Assembly: GCA_023262335.1 (NCBI GenBank)
Contig: JALRBE010000039.1
Location: forward strand, 1-9,763
Source: Candidatus Saccharimonadia bacterium
Lineage (GTDB): Bacteria; Patescibacteriota; Saccharimonadia; Saccharimonadales; Saccharimonadaceae
Length of the DNA: 9,763 bases
Direction of reading: 5' to 3'
Shown here: positions 1-6,628 of the stretch, one piece after another
Position numbering within the stretch: the stretch's first letter is position 1
Layout: the number at the start of each line of letters is the position of its first letter
Program-made: the position numbers and the translations under genes
Notes under the pieces: model-generated
Told to the model about the DNA's origin: nothing
Seen by the model: the letters and a program-made list of their open reading frames with translations, nothing else
Database searches by the model: none

Positions 1-1495
1 TATGCACGAGCATATGGAACTCGCCGTGAATCGGCATGTAGTACGTTGGATTCAACGCGTTGATCAGCTTGACGTGGTCGTCGTAGTAGCCGTGACCGCT
101 AAGGTGCAGCGGGCCGACGCCGGTAAGGTGCGTCTTGCCGTTCTGGATGACGTCGCTACCTTCGCGCATCAGGCCGTCGACGGTGCGAACGACGTACTTT
201 TCGTTGCCAGGAATCGGGTTCGACGAGAACACCACGACGTCGCTGTTCTTGATCTTGATGAACTTGTGCGCGCCCGAAGCCATGCGGTTGAGCACGGCGT
301 TGAACTCGCCCTGCGAACCGGTACACACGATCGTCACCTTGCCGTCGGGCAGCTTGACGACGTCTTCCATCTTCACCACGACGTCCTTAGGAATCTTGAT
401 GGTACCCGCGCGGAGCGCGACTTCGAGGTTCTGGATCATGCTGTAGCCGGCGAACGCGACTTTGCGGTCGTGCTTCTTGGCTTCTTCCAAAATCACCTGC
501 ATACGGTGAATCTGGCTACTGAAACAGCTCAAAATAAGGCGGCTGTTCGGGTATTTGTCCATGACCTGGCCCATTGACTGCTGAATATCGAACTCGCCGT
601 GATTATGCGTGCCTTCCGACTCGCAGTTGGTGCTTTCGTTCATGAGCATCAAAATGCCTTCGGTGGTCGCGATTTCGGTCAAGCGCTCAAGGTCGAACTT
701 CTTGCCGTCGACCGGATTATCTTCGAAGCGCCAGTCACCGGTGTCGATCAGGACGCCAAGCGGCGTACGCACGACGACGGCCGTCGCGTCAGGGATGGAG
801 TGGTTCACGCGAACGAGCTCAATACTAAAGTTGTCGCCCAGTTGCACGCGTTCATGCGCTTCGGGGTCCATCTCATGGTAATCAGGCGTGAAGCCGCTGG
901 TGGCTTCTTCCATGGTGCGCTGCAACATGCCGAGCGTGAAGCGGCTGGCGTACACCGGCGCAGGAATCTTGTGCGCCAAATGGCGGTACGCGCCGATGTG
1001 GTCCAAGTGACCGTGCGTGAACACGTGGCCGCGGATCTTGTGCTTGTTCTCTTCCAGGTACGTGATGTCAGGAATGATGTAATTGATGCCTGGGTAGTCG
1101 CTACCTGGGAACAGGAAGCCCGAGTCGATCACGATGATTTCATCGTCGTATTCGATCGCCATCATGTTCTTGCCGATACCCATTTCGCCGAGGCCGCCGA
1201 TAGGCATGACCTTCAGCACGGGACCCTTGGTCTTCGGCTGCTTCTTTTGGTCGGCCAGGCTGAACTGCCTGCCCCCGTAGCCGTTGTACAACGACTTGTT
1301 CACCGGCACGTTGATCATGTGCTGGCTGGCGCGCAAGTTAACGTTCTCGCTGGTACGGCGCTGCGCGCGGAACACTTCGCCCTTGCGGGTGTTCGTGTTG
1401 TTCAGCACGCTGTTATTTGATTTATGTCGTTGCTGGCCCTGTGGCCGTTTGCTTTGGTCGTCAGGTGCCGCGTTAGAGAGTCTTCGTTGACCCAT
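1..1495 (-). CDS. rnj: Ribonuclease J, C-terminus beyond the window edge
   Basis: This gene encodes a metallo-beta-lactamase/beta-CASP ribonuclease, which in bacteria performs 5'-to-3' exonucleolytic and endonucleolytic decay of mRNA and rRNA processing in the cytoplasm. The 498 residues present carry the zinc motif THGHLDH (H161, H163, D165, H166), NHSIPD (H232), DTGDW (D254), the SSQIHR beta-CASP segment near 326-331, TGSQGE at 392-397, SGHGYYDD at 466-473 and PIHGEF (H490), all typical of RNase J. The usual SDSTN motif reads NESTN (286-290). About 90 residues rich in N, Q, R and K precede the first core strand (VLKVMPIGGLGEMG); this extension is longer than in Firmicutes RNase J. ATG at 1495 has an AGGAG ribosome site at 1509-1513 with 13-nt spacing. 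The gene diverges from the ABC operon. The missing part should be the C-terminal domain. Confidence 0.96.
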   Translation of the reverse strand, partial: MGQRRLSNAAPDDQSKRPQGQQRHKSNNSVLNNTNTRKGEVFRAQRRTSENVNLRASQHMINVPVNKSLYNGYGGRQFSLADQKKQPKTKGPVLKVMPIGGLGEMGIGKNMMAIEYDDEIIVIDSGFLFPGSDYPGINYIIPDITYLEENKHKIRGHVFTHGHLDHIGAYRHLAHKIPAPVYASRFTLGMLQRTMEEATSGFTPDYHEMDPEAHERVQLGDNFSIELVRVNHSIPDATAVVVRTPLGVLIDTGDWRFEDNPVDGKKFDLERLTEIATTEGILMLMNESTNCESEGTHNHGEFDIQQSMGQVMDKYPNSRLILSCFSSQIHRMQVILEEAKKHDRKVAFAGYSMIQNLEVALRAGTIKIPKDVVVKMEDVVKLPDGKVTIVCTGSQGEFNAVLNRMASGAHKFIKIKNSDVVVFSSNPIPGNEKYVVRTVDGLMREGSDVIQNGKTHLTGVGPLHLSGHGYYDDHVKLINALNPTYYMPIHGEFHMLVH

Positions 1496-1555
1496 GGTTA
1501 TGTTGTTTCTCCTTTTTTTCTTGTTATCAAAACAATCTTAGTTAGTCAAAATTTA

Positions 1556-1595
1556 CGAGACGAGGGTTCGGTAGTTACTACGGCTTTCCCTCTCG
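1556..1595 (-). promoter_or_regulatory. Foldable leader RNA of the RNase J transcript
   Basis: Within the predicted leader of the RNase J mRNA, 1591-1595 can pair with 1556-1560 (CGAGA/TCTCG) and 1588-1590 with 1564-1566 (GGG/CCC), with a three-base bulge at 1561-1563. Inside is a small hairpin, GTAG with CTAC, separated by TAA. The alternative GAGGG/CCCTC pairing competes with the outer stem. A structured 5' leader on a ribonuclease mRNA could serve feedback control, as is known for other RNase genes. No known riboswitch class is recognised. Confidence 0.4.
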
Positions 1596-1607
1596 ATTGG
1601 TGAGACC

Positions 1608-1636
1608 ATAATAGCACACTTAACGCAAATTTGCAA
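1608..1636 (-). promoter_or_regulatory. Sigma-70-type promoter of the RNase J gene
   Basis: On the minus strand, TTGCAA (1636-1631) is followed after exactly 17 nt by TATTAT (1613-1608), with a TGC just before the -10 box giving an extended -10. Initiation would fall near 1601-1602 and leave an untranslated leader of roughly 105 nt before the ATG at 1495. The hexamers and spacing are read directly from the sequence; activity is inferred. Confidence 0.75.
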
Positions 1637-1639
1637 ATT
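1628..1639. repeat. 12-bp perfect palindrome over the RNase J -35 box
   Basis: AATTTGCAAATT reads identically on both strands and contains the -35 hexamer of the RNase J promoter. A second, overlapping palindrome GCAAATTTGC lies at 1625-1634. The placement suits an operator for a dimeric regulator, but AT-rich palindromes also arise by chance and no regulator gene is visible nearby. Confidence 0.4.
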
Positions 1640-1669
1640 CCGCGACGGTCGAATGCCGCGGCCTACAGG

Positions 1670-1678
1670 TGATATACT
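1670..1678 (+). promoter_or_regulatory. Extended -10 promoter element of the ABC operon
   Basis: TGATATACT is a good extended -10 (TGn plus TATACT). No convincing -35 is found 16-18 nt upstream; the best is TCGAAT at 1649-1654. Initiation is expected about 7 nt after the box, near 1685-1686, almost at the ATG at 1688, so the transcript may be leaderless or nearly so. The same bases include AGGTGA (1667-1672), which could instead act as a ribosome site for GTG at 1679 if transcription starts further upstream. Confidence 0.5.
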
Positions 1679-1687
1679 GTGGACATA

Positions 1688-2512
1688 ATGATACGAACGG
1701 GTGGGCATATCGAGGAGCAACTTGCTCCGGTCGACCGCAAGGTCAAAGAATTCGTCGCCGCGTACGGCTCCAGCGAGGCAGCCATCGCGGCGATCAAAAA
1801 ATTCGCGGCAAAGCCCAAAGCCCCCTCCCCGTACGCGAACAACCCGGTCATCATCAGCGCCACCGACCTCACCAAAACGTACAAGATTCACCGTCAAAAG
1901 GTCCACGCGCTGCGCGGCGTCACCTTCGACGTCCGTGAGGGCGAATTCGTCGCGCTGACCGGTGCCAGCGGCAGCGGCAAAAGCACCCTGCTCCAACTGA
2001 TCGGCGGGCTCGACCAAGCGACCACCGGCACCATCGCCGTAGACGGCACCGACATCCGGCGCCTGCGCGACAAAAAGCTGTCGGAATTCCGCAACCGCAC
2101 CGTCGGCTTCGTGTTCCAGTTCTTCTATTTGCAACCGTTCCTGACGCTCCGCGCCAATACCGAGGTACCCGGCATGTTCAGCCGCAGCAAACGGCAAGGC
2201 CGCGCGGCTCACGCCAAAGAACTGCTCGAGCGGGTCGGCCTCGGCGAGTACGCCGGCCGCTTGCCAAAAGAACTGTCTGGCGGCCAAATCCAGCGCGCCG
2301 CCGTCGCCCGTGCCCTCCTGAACGAACCCAAGATACTGCTTGCCGACGAACCGACCGGTAACCTGGACAAAACCAATTCCAAAGAAGTCATCGACTTGTT
2401 CCAGACCATCCGCAAGGAACTTGGGACGACCGTGATCATCGTGACGCATAACCCCGAAATCGCCGCGCAAGCCGACCGCGAAATCCAGCTGAGCGACGGA
2501 GCGATCGTATGA
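1688..2512 (+). CDS. ABC transporter ATP-binding protein, MacB/LolD type
   Basis: This is the nucleotide-binding subunit that hydrolyses ATP to drive the FtsX-type permease encoded next. With the ATG at 1688 the protein has 274 residues. Motifs are Walker A GASGSGKST (92-100), the Q-loop in FVFQFFYLQP (Q144), the signature LSGGQ (196-200), Walker B ILLADEP (216-222), the D-loop GNLD and the H-loop H254 in VTHN. These match the LolD/MacB/FtsE branch, whose members are usually about 220-240 residues. The surplus is an N-terminal extension of about 50 residues, partly helical and ending in a proline-rich linker. GTG at 1679 is an alternative start adding three residues. The stop overlaps the permease start as ATGA, so the two are translationally coupled. 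The substrate is unknown. Confidence 0.93.
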   Translation: MIRTGGHIEEQLAPVDRKVKEFVAAYGSSEAAIAAIKKFAAKPKAPSPYANNPVIISATDLTKTYKIHRQKVHALRGVTFDVREGEFVALTGASGSGKSTLLQLIGGLDQATTGTIAVDGTDIRRLRDKKLSEFRNRTVGFVFQFFYLQPFLTLRANTEVPGMFSRSKRQGRAAHAKELLERVGLGEYAGRLPKELSGGQIQRAAVARALLNEPKILLADEPTGNLDKTNSKEVIDLFQTIRKELGTTVIIVTHNPEIAAQADREIQLSDGAIV

Positions 2513-4482
2513 TCCGCCTGCGCGACGCACTGACGCTCGCCCGTACCAAATTGCGCGCCAAACGGGTACTGCTCGTCATCACGGTCGTGGTGTCCGGCCT
2601 TCTGTTCGGCGTCCTCAGCACGGCCATCATCGTCGCGTCGGGGATCACGGCCAGCACCGAACGGTTCTTCACCAAAGCGCTCGACGGCCGCTACTTGGTA
2701 GAAGCGCAGCCCAACATACCCAATTGGGCGTACGGCTACGACGACGGCTTCACCGCGCCTTCGGCCGACCTGACCAAGAAACTCACTGCCATGCAAGACG
2801 ACTACGTCGCCAAACAAAAGGCGGTCTACGACAAGTACAAGCTGCCGTTCGACAAATCATCCGTGGCGCCAATCTTGCAGCCGAGTCCGTTCGGCGAAAA
2901 AGACGCCGCAGGCAACGTCACGCAGATCATCAACCGCGAGTCACCCGTATACAAGCTGTACCTGGCGCAGCGCCAAGAAGACTACGTGAAAACCGCCGTC
3001 AACAAAGTGGCCGACCTCAAAAAAACCGCGGCAAACTACGGAGCGACCGACTACTACCACAACCTCACCGCGAGCTTGCAGCCGTACGCGACGTATTTGA
3101 AAGGCGGCAAAGAAGAGCTTGGCAAAAAGACGCAACCGAACGCGAATTCATACATGGATTACCTGACGTCGAACGTTCGTGATTCCACCTACACCACTAC
3201 CGACCAAAGCCTGATCCAACGGTTCATCCTGCCAGAAAACGACCTGCGCAAAAAGAACCGCACGGCCATCCCCGTGGTACTGACCACGCAGGAAATCGCC
3301 AAGATGTTCGGCGAGGAACTCGGCATCGGCAAACGGCCGTCCAGCCCCGCCGAACAGGTACACTGGGTCAAAGACCTGCAGCAAAAGGCCAACGGCTTCA
3401 CGTACGACGTATGCTACCGTAGCGCCACCGAAGCCGCCATCATCCAAAAGACCATGCAGACCAACACCGAAATGGTCGCCAAAAAGAACGACAAGTCGTA
3501 TGTCGCGCCTAGCCTGCTCTACGACCTGCCAAGCGTTCCGTGCGGCGAGCTGACCGTTAAAAAGGACACGCGCACCGCGCTGGAAAAGAAGGAGCTGCAA
3601 ACCGCCGAAAACATGCAAAAGGACCTTGGCGATTTCCAGCCGGCTGAACACCGCCTGCTGACGTTCCAAATCGTCGGCACGTTCACCATCAGCGACTTTA
3701 CCGCGCAGCCGCAAGACGCCAGCGGCTACGTCGCCTACTTGCTTGGGCCGCAGTATGCCGCGACCAGCTCGTTCATCCCCAAGCAGCTCTACGACAAACT
3801 CCCCGAAAGCGCGCGGCACGCCGACCTGCTGCAAAAAAGCGGCGGCTCTTATTCCGACATGAGCGTCTTCGAACGCGCCGACATACGCAATACGGTCGTG
3901 TCGTTCCCTAGCATCGGCGCGGCGCGCGACTTCATAAAGAACGAGGGCTGCTCGGCTATGTCACCGGATTGCAAGAAGCCGTTCATCCTGAGCACGTACG
4001 GCTCGGCCTACCTGGCCGTCGACGACGTCAGCGCGACCGTGCAGAAAGTCGCGCCGATCGCGCTCGCCGTCGCCATGAGCATCGCCACCATCGTCATATG
4101 GATCACCATGGCGCGCGTCATCATCGACAGCCGCCGCGAAACCGCCGTGTTCCGAGCGCTTGGCGCCAAACGCCGCGATATCGCCGGCATTTACCTGCTC
4201 TACAGCACGCTCGTGGCTGGCATCATCGTAGCGTTCATGCTCACGCTCGGCATCATTTTCGCAAGCGTCGTGCAGGCGCTGTTCGGCGCCGACACCACCA
4301 ACCTTGCCATGGTCGCCTATGGCATGTTCGACGACGTCGAGCCGTTCCGGTTCGTCGGCATGAACCTGCAGCTGCTCGCCGCGCTCTCCGGCTGCGTGTT
4401 CGCCATCAGCCTCGTCGCCGTCTTGCCGCCGCTCTGGCGCAACGTCCGCCGCAGTCCTATCCGCGACATGCGCGACGAATAA
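2509..4482 (+). CDS. FtsX-like/MacB-type ABC transporter permease
   Basis: This is the membrane subunit of the ABC system, 657 residues. One membrane helix (about 20-44) is followed by an extracytoplasmic region of roughly 465 residues and then three helices (about 515-537, 562-590 and 620-640). This is the 1+3 topology of MacB/LolC/FtsX permeases. Between helices 2 and 3 lies the conserved cytoplasmic segment RRETAVFRALGAKRRDI (538-554), typical of FtsX domains. Four cysteines sit in the outer domain as two pairs, C302/C345 and C481/C488, so disulfides are plausible. The outer domain is Lys- and Tyr-rich and larger than the usual 200-250 residues. Proteins of this type act in export or in mechanical signalling to surface enzymes; no adaptor, outer-membrane partner or hydrolase is adjacent. 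The stop is 6 nt from the convergent nucleotidyltransferase gene, with no evident terminator between. Confidence 0.9.
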   Translation: MIRLRDALTLARTKLRAKRVLLVITVVVSGLLFGVLSTAIIVASGITASTERFFTKALDGRYLVEAQPNIPNWAYGYDDGFTAPSADLTKKLTAMQDDYVAKQKAVYDKYKLPFDKSSVAPILQPSPFGEKDAAGNVTQIINRESPVYKLYLAQRQEDYVKTAVNKVADLKKTAANYGATDYYHNLTASLQPYATYLKGGKEELGKKTQPNANSYMDYLTSNVRDSTYTTTDQSLIQRFILPENDLRKKNRTAIPVVLTTQEIAKMFGEELGIGKRPSSPAEQVHWVKDLQQKANGFTYDVCYRSATEAAIIQKTMQTNTEMVAKKNDKSYVAPSLLYDLPSVPCGELTVKKDTRTALEKKELQTAENMQKDLGDFQPAEHRLLTFQIVGTFTISDFTAQPQDASGYVAYLLGPQYAATSSFIPKQLYDKLPESARHADLLQKSGGSYSDMSVFERADIRNTVVSFPSIGAARDFIKNEGCSAMSPDCKKPFILSTYGSAYLAVDDVSATVQKVAPIALAVAMSIATIVIWITMARVIIDSRRETAVFRALGAKRRDIAGIYLLYSTLVAGIIVAFMLTLGIIFASVVQALFGADTTNLAMVAYGMFDDVEPFRFVGMNLQLLAALSGCVFAISLVAVLPPLWRNVRRSPIRDMRDE

Positions 4483-4488
4483 GGCAGC

Positions 4489-5073
4489 CTATTTGCCGCT
4501 CGCGTAGTATTTTTCCAGGTCCGAAACGCTGGCAGCATCGCCCTGCAGCACGGCTTCGTACAAATGCGCCGAGCGGAACGTGTACGGCGGGCGCGAACGC
4601 GCGCCGACGTAGCGGCCAGCATCGATCAGTTGCCGCTTCAGGACCAGAATCGTCTCACGCTGCGCGTCGGACATGTCCTCCAGCCATCCTGCCATTTCCG
4701 GCGGATTCGTCGCGATTGGCCCAGGCTTGGTAATCGTCGCGTCAATATGCCATACCCTCCCACGAAACGGCATTTCAATACCGACGTAGAAGGCCGCGCT
4801 TTCGCCTTCGGCGGCCGTAAAATCGGCGATTTTCACCGCCGTGGCCCCAAGCCGTTCGCACGCTTCCGGAACAAGCCTTGTCGCTTCGCCAAAATCCGGG
4901 TCCTCATGCTGCACGGCGAAATCAATGTCGGGGTACGCCATAAGCCCCGTCACCGAACTGCCAGTCCGAATCGGGGTCCCCATGCGCGATAGCATTTCCA
5001 GCAGCGGCGTCTCACGGAGCAACAGCTCGGCTTCACGTTGCAATGCCTGCTGGTTTTCAGTCGCGTCACTCAC
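4489..5073 (-). CDS. Nucleotidyltransferase-fold protein, substrate unknown
   Basis: The 194-residue protein fits the DNA polymerase-beta nucleotidyltransferase superfamily. Helical N-terminal residues lead to TGSSVTGLMAYPDIDFAV (37-54), matching the G-S...D-x-D signature with D49 and D51 as metal ligands, and a third carboxylate is likely D111 in VWHIDATI. The C-terminal part (about 130-194) looks helical. The fold transfers NMP to small molecules, proteins or RNA 3' ends; the sequence does not reveal which. The start is GTG at 5073, supported by a GGAG ribosome site at 5081-5084 with 7-nt spacing, inside the end of the glycosylase gene. The two genes overlap by 8 nt, indicating translational coupling. 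It is the last gene of the minus-strand cluster. Confidence 0.75.
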   Translation of the reverse strand: MSDATENQQALQREAELLLRETPLLEMLSRMGTPIRTGSSVTGLMAYPDIDFAVQHEDPDFGEATRLVPEACERLGATAVKIADFTAAEGESAAFYVGIEMPFRGRVWHIDATITKPGPIATNPPEMAGWLEDMSDAQRETILVLKRQLIDAGRYVGARSRPPYTFRSAHLYEAVLQGDAASVSDLEKYYASGK

Positions 5074-5653
5074 TTGCCGTCTCCAATTTTTTGATGATTT
5101 CCGGCACGCTCAAAAAATCGTCGATCAACGTTTGGCGTAGCGAGCCGTTATACAGCGCTGCCGCCGGGTGGTACAGCGGCACCACCACAAGCTTGTGGTC
5201 GCCGAACTGGATGCGCTTCGCCTGCCCGTGGATCTGGCTTATGTACAGCCCCGGCAAAAAATATTCCATGCTGTGGCGCCCCAATGTTATGACAACTTTT
5301 GGCTCGATGATTTGCAGCTGTTTGAGCAAGAACGGCCAGAACGCCTTCTTTTCTTCCGGCAGCGGATCACGGTTGTTCGGCGGCCGGTATTTGACGATGT
5401 TCGTGATATACACGTCGCTCCGGTCCATGCCAGCTGCAGCCAGCATCTCGTTCAAGAACTTGCCTGCGGCACCCACGAACGGCAGTCCCTGCTCGTCTTC
5501 GTTCTTGCCGGGCGCCTCGCCGATGAATACGATATCCGCGTTCACGTTGCCGTCGCCCATCACCAGGTTCGTCGCCTGCGCCGCCAAGTCCGGGCATACG
5601 TTGCCCTCTAAAATCATCGCTTTTACTTTGTCGAGCTGCGCCTGCTTGTCCAT
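5066..5653 (-). CDS. Family 4-type uracil-DNA glycosylase lacking Fe-S cysteines
   Basis: This enzyme removes uracil from DNA, the first step of base excision repair. The 195-residue protein carries motif 1 GEAPGKNEDEQGLPFVG (45-61), the central VYITNIVKYRPPNNR segment (81-95) and motif 2 HPAAALYN (162-169), as in family 4 enzymes. Family 4 normally binds a 4Fe-4S cluster with four cysteines. Here only C20 remains; the others read L23 (CPDL), Y89 (KYRPP) and F105 (AFWPF), so the cluster is probably absent. ATG at 5653 was chosen because TATACT lies 6 nt before it; a TTG at 5683 would add ten residues but has no ribosome site. It follows the kinase gene by 33 nt and overlaps the nucleotidyltransferase gene. 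Confidence 0.92.
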   Translation of the reverse strand: MDKQAQLDKVKAMILEGNVCPDLAAQATNLVMGDGNVNADIVFIGEAPGKNEDEQGLPFVGAAGKFLNEMLAAAGMDRSDVYITNIVKYRPPNNRDPLPEEKKAFWPFLLKQLQIIEPKVVITLGRHSMEYFLPGLYISQIHGQAKRIQFGDHKLVVVPLYHPAAALYNGSLRQTLIDDFLSVPEIIKKLETASE

Positions 5654-5659
5654 GCCCTC

Positions 5660-5665
5660 AGTATA
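5660..5665 (-). promoter_or_regulatory. Possible internal -10 element before the glycosylase gene
   Basis: TATACT on the minus strand ends 6 nt before the ATG at 5653, so initiation would fall on or next to the A of the start codon and give a leaderless mRNA. There is no clear -35 box. GAGGG lies between but only one base from ATG, too close for a normal ribosome site. The glycosylase may also be translated from the transcript of the upstream genes. Confidence 0.35.
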
Positions 5666-5686
5666 CGGCACGGCATGCGCCAAGCG

Positions 5687-6253
5687 CTATTTGCCCGTGA
5701 ACGTCGCGAGTTGTTTTTGGAACGACTCGTACTGCGCCTCGAACGGCAGCTCGCCGTCGATTTCGATGGCGTTTTCGTTCGGCTCCGGCACATCGGTCGT
5801 ACGGCCAAACCGTTCCACGAGCATGGTTATCTTCTCCAAACCGTACCGGTGGCTATCGTCACGTATTTCGCGCGTTTGGCCTCGTCGAATCGCTTCGTCG
5901 GGACTCGTTTTCATCCACACGAGCACAGGCATAGCACCCGTTTCGGCAGCCAGCTTTTCGATGTTCTTGCGGTCGCGCCGTTTGGCCATTTGGGCGTCGT
6001 ACACAACCGACACGCCAGACTTCAACGCTTGGCGCGCGGCATAATCCATAGCGCCGAACACATCCGTATACAGCCGTTGATTATCGGTAGCGCGAATTTC
6101 ATCTATCCTCTCAAGCGAGCCGAACATTGCCAGCCTCAGCGCATCGGAATTCAATGTTACCGCAGGTAACTTTTTAGCGAGCCGCGTCGAAAAGTACGTT
6201 TTGCCCGAACCCGGAAACCCTATGAATACGACGAGGAGTGGCCGTTTGGTCAT
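5687..6253 (-). CDS. P-loop kinase, AAA_33/polynucleotide-kinase-like
   Basis: This 188-residue P-loop phosphotransferase has Walker A GFPGSGKT (12-19), then TLNSDALRLAMFG (33-45) giving a D37-x-x-R40 pair, then VVYDAQMAKRRDR (83-95) and a lid-like region with R123, R124, R128 and R131. The order matches the kinase domain of T4 polynucleotide kinase, where a D-x-x-R after the P-loop contacts the 5'-OH acceptor. Related AAA_33 kinases phosphorylate small molecules, so the substrate is not certain. ATG at 6253 overlaps the upstream stop as ATGA and is preceded by AAGGA (6260-6264) at 6 nt, which decides the start; upstream in-frame codons lie inside the preceding gene. The glycosylase gene follows. 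Confidence 0.8.
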   Translation of the reverse strand: MTKRPLLVVFIGFPGSGKTYFSTRLAKKLPAVTLNSDALRLAMFGSLERIDEIRATDNQRLYTDVFGAMDYAARQALKSGVSVVYDAQMAKRRDRKNIEKLAAETGAMPVLVWMKTSPDEAIRRGQTREIRDDSHRYGLEKITMLVERFGRTTDVPEPNENAIEIDGELPFEAQYESFQKQLATFTGK

Positions 6254-6627
6254 TCCGCTTCCTTCAAAGCGCCGAGCATTTCGAAGAACCGGTCCGTACC
6301 AACCGTCCACTCGCCATCTTCCACGTACGTCGCTACCACGTCCGTTTCGTCGCGTTCGATCGTGACCGAACCGCCGCCCATTTCGTCTTCGATAATAAGT
6401 CCTGTGTCGTTCGAGGGGTCAGTGTGGATCGTCCCGACCGCGTCGATCAGCCCGTCGAGCCCACCTTCTATTTGGTGCAGGTTCGCACGTACCAAGCGAG
6501 CAGCTTCGAACAGCGCCTGACTGTCGTCAATTTCCGTCTCCGGATTTTGCAGCGCGGGGAACATCTCCAGTTTGCCGTCCAAATCGTTCGCGGCAACGTA
6601 GTCGAATCGTGGAGTATCGGCGCTCAT
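6250..6627 (-). CDS. Small very acidic protein, candidate EndoU immunity protein
   Basis: I do not recognise a family for this 125-residue protein. It has 29 Asp/Glu against 7 Lys/Arg, no signal peptide, no membrane segment and no cysteine. The middle (about 40-66) looks helical, and the C-terminal half contains strand-like stretches GSVTIERDE and DVVATYVEDGEW followed by a final helix. It starts one base after the stop of the EndoU gene, has a full AGGAGG ribosome site (6634-6639, 6-nt spacing) lying within the end of that gene, and overlaps the kinase gene by ATGA. Acidic charge, small size, strong ribosome site and position after a nuclease are what immunity proteins or antitoxins commonly show, so that role is inferred. 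Confidence 0.75.
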   Translation of the reverse strand: MSADTPRFDYVAANDLDGKLEMFPALQNPETEIDDSQALFEAARLVRANLHQIEGGLDGLIDAVGTIHTDPSNDTGLIIEDEMGGGSVTIERDETDVVATYVEDGEWTVGTDRFFEMLGALKEAE

Positions 6628-6628
6628 G

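Noticed and set aside
2..1420. Plus-strand open frames of 191 and 273 codons at the left end.
   Set aside because: The minus strand here encodes RNase J with all zinc-site motifs; the plus frames are its antisense, with His/Val/Asp-rich sequence and no recognisable domain.
1553..2530. A 325-codon open frame on the minus strand opposite the ABC ATPase, and similar long frames opposite the permease (for example 3148-3834).
   Set aside because: They lie antisense to genes with unmistakable ATPase and FtsX motifs, and their translations show low-complexity Val/Gly/Phe/Arg composition typical of antisense frames in GC-rich DNA.
4480..4500. A bidirectional terminator between the convergent permease and nucleotidyltransferase genes.
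   Set aside because: Only six bases separate the stops, and the best inverted repeat is a 4-bp GGCA/TGCC with no T-run on either strand.
5654..5683. TTG at 5683 as the start of the uracil-DNA glycosylase.
   Set aside because: It has no ribosome site and the extra ten residues show no family similarity; ATG at 5653 fits the family length and the TATACT box.
6254..6310. A longer kinase starting near 6310.
   Set aside because: The extra residues lie inside the acidic-protein gene, and the ATG at 6253 has the ATGA overlap and an AAGGA ribosome site at ideal spacing.
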